Below are positions 5,312 to 5,782 of a stretch of DNA of 5,782 nt, piece by piece. Position numbers and translations under genes: made by a program. The notes below the pieces were generated by a model. It ran no database searches. It was not told the origin of the DNA and saw only the letters and a list, made by a program, of their open reading frames with translations. This DNA is from Chloroflexota bacterium. Lineage in GTDB: Bacteria; Chloroflexota; Dehalococcoidia; Dehalococcoidales; RBG-16-60-22. Numbering within the stretch: the first letter of the stretch is position 1; every line of letters starts with the position of its first letter. The stretch spans positions 1-5,782 of the forward strand of contig JANYKH010000043.1 in NCBI GenBank assembly GCA_025358235.1. The letters are read 5' to 3'.

Positions 5312-5333
5312 TTATTGAAAACTAATTGAATAA
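5312..5333. repeat. AT-rich imperfect dyad downstream of the ABC ATPase gene
   Basis: TTATTGAA (5312-5319) and TTGAATAA (5326-5333) form an inverted repeat with one mismatched pair around a 6-base centre. It starts about 22 bases after the ABC gene stop. It is too AT-rich and lacks a T-run, so an intrinsic terminator is unlikely; it may be a binding site. Confidence 0.3.
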
Positions 5334-5355
5334 AGCGAGATACACCAAGCCTGCT

Positions 5356-5782
5356 CTAACCACCGGAACGGTGTGTTCCTTTATCGACGGAGCCGTCCTT
5401 CAACGAAATAACGCGGTTAACGTACTTTACATCCTCAGGTTCATGCGTCACCATGATAATCGTCTGGCCGAGTTCCTTATTGAGCCGTGAGAAAAGTTGA
5501 AGAACCATTTCGCTTGAGGCCGCATCCAGACTGGCGCAGGGCTCATCCGCAAAGACGGTACGGGGATTATTAACCAGCGCCCGAGCGATCGCCACTCTCT
5601 GCTGCTCGCCGCCGGAAAGTTCCGGGGGGTAGTGCTTCAGGCGGTGACTCAGGCCGACTAAATCCAACAACTCAGCAGCCCGTTTTTTGGAATCTTGCAT
5701 GCCGGGGCAACAAAGCGAAGGCAGGGCCACATTTTCCAGTGCGGTCAGTTCTGTAACCAGCGAGTATTCCTGAAAAACATAG
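5356..5782 (-). CDS. ABC transporter ATP-binding protein (LolD/MacB-like), 5' end cut by window edge
   Basis: The visible 141 residues are the C-terminal two thirds of an ABC ATPase. In order they hold the Q-loop (FQEYSL, Gln at visible residue 4), the helical region with ELTALENVALP (11-21), the signature LSGGEQQRVAIARAL (55-69), Walker B TVFADEP with catalytic Glu80, D-loop SLD (84-86) and the switch His113 in VTHEPEDV. The pattern ADEPxxxLD with TALENVALP is that of the LolD/MacB/FtsE-like group, cytoplasmic ATPases that pair with an FtsX/MacB-type permease to move lipoproteins, peptides or drugs. Family length is near 220-235, so roughly 85 residues including Walker A lie beyond the right edge. 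An internal GTG at 5730 should not be taken as the start, because homologous sequence continues to the edge. One oddity is Cys82 where Thr is usual after ADEP. The partner permease is not in the window, and a functional tie to the TRAP genes is not shown. Confidence 0.92.
   Translation of the reverse strand, partial: YVFQEYSLVTELTALENVALPSLCCPGMQDSKKRAAELLDLVGLSHRLKHYPPELSGGEQQRVAIARALVNNPRTVFADEPCASLDAASSEMVLQLFSRLNKELGQTIIMVTHEPEDVKYVNRVISLKDGSVDKGTHRSGG

Larger units (their letters stand above)
5069..5355. other. 287-base intergenic region between the ABC ATPase gene and the TRAP operon
   Basis: No convincing coding frame is seen on either strand. It holds the two promoter candidates, the palindrome, the AT-rich dyad and the dctP Shine-Dalgarno listed separately. 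No GC-rich hairpin with a T-run follows the ABC gene. The length suggests the TRAP genes form their own transcription unit. Confidence 0.7.

Noticed and set aside
5291..5325. Plus-strand AGAAGGAGAG resembling a ribosome binding site in the gap
   Set aside because: The nearest start (TTG) leads to a stop after four codons; no gene follows.
5356..5730. ABC ATPase as a complete short gene starting at GTG 5730
   Set aside because: Conserved family sequence including the Q-loop continues in frame to the right edge, so the true start is outside the window.

Overview
The window reads as an accessory transport region from an anaerobic, probably monoderm bacterium. The lineage call is inference. It rests on a lipoprotein binding protein with a Pro/Ser/Thr/Ala tether, strong Shine-Dalgarno sites, frequent GTG and TTG starts, and a flavin reductase-like protein resembling the N-terminal domain of high-molecular-weight rubredoxins of anaerobes. 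Chloroflexota (Dehalococcoidia) or Peptococcales-like Clostridia would fit; nothing in the window decides between them. All seven genes lie on the minus strand, so transcription runs from right to left.

Layout in transcription order. (1) 5782-5356: C-terminal two thirds of an ABC transporter ATPase of the LolD/MacB type, cut by the right edge. (2) 5355-5069: a 287-base non-coding stretch with two promoter candidates, a 12-base perfect palindrome and an AT-rich dyad. (3) 5068-1972: a complete three-gene TRAP transporter, dctP (lipoprotein substrate-binding protein), dctQ (small membrane subunit) and dctM (large membrane subunit), with 42- and 37-base gaps. (4) 1929-1120: a TauE/SafE anion permease, 42 bases after dctM. 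(5) 1050-547: a DoxX-family membrane protein behind its own near-consensus promoter, which is flanked by an inverted repeat. (6) 546-375: a 172-base gap with a nested inverted repeat and a TATAAT box. (7) 374-1: the N-terminal part of the flavin reductase-like protein, cut by the left edge.

How the genes may work together: the TRAP system imports an organic anion at the expense of an ion gradient, and the TauE/SafE protein typically exports sulfite, sulfoacetate or related anions. TRAP plus TauE next to each other recalls the taurine/sulfonate systems (TauKLM with TauE). Sulfonate uptake with sulfur-anion export is therefore a reasonable hypothesis, but no desulfonating enzyme is in the window. 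The DoxX and flavin reductase genes may be a separate redox-related unit.

I see no RNA gene, CRISPR array, insertion sequence or clearly new system. The most interesting signals are the regulatory structures at the doxX promoter and upstream of the flavin reductase gene, the apparently leaderless tauE-like gene, and the 18-base tandem repeat encoding the lipoprotein tether.
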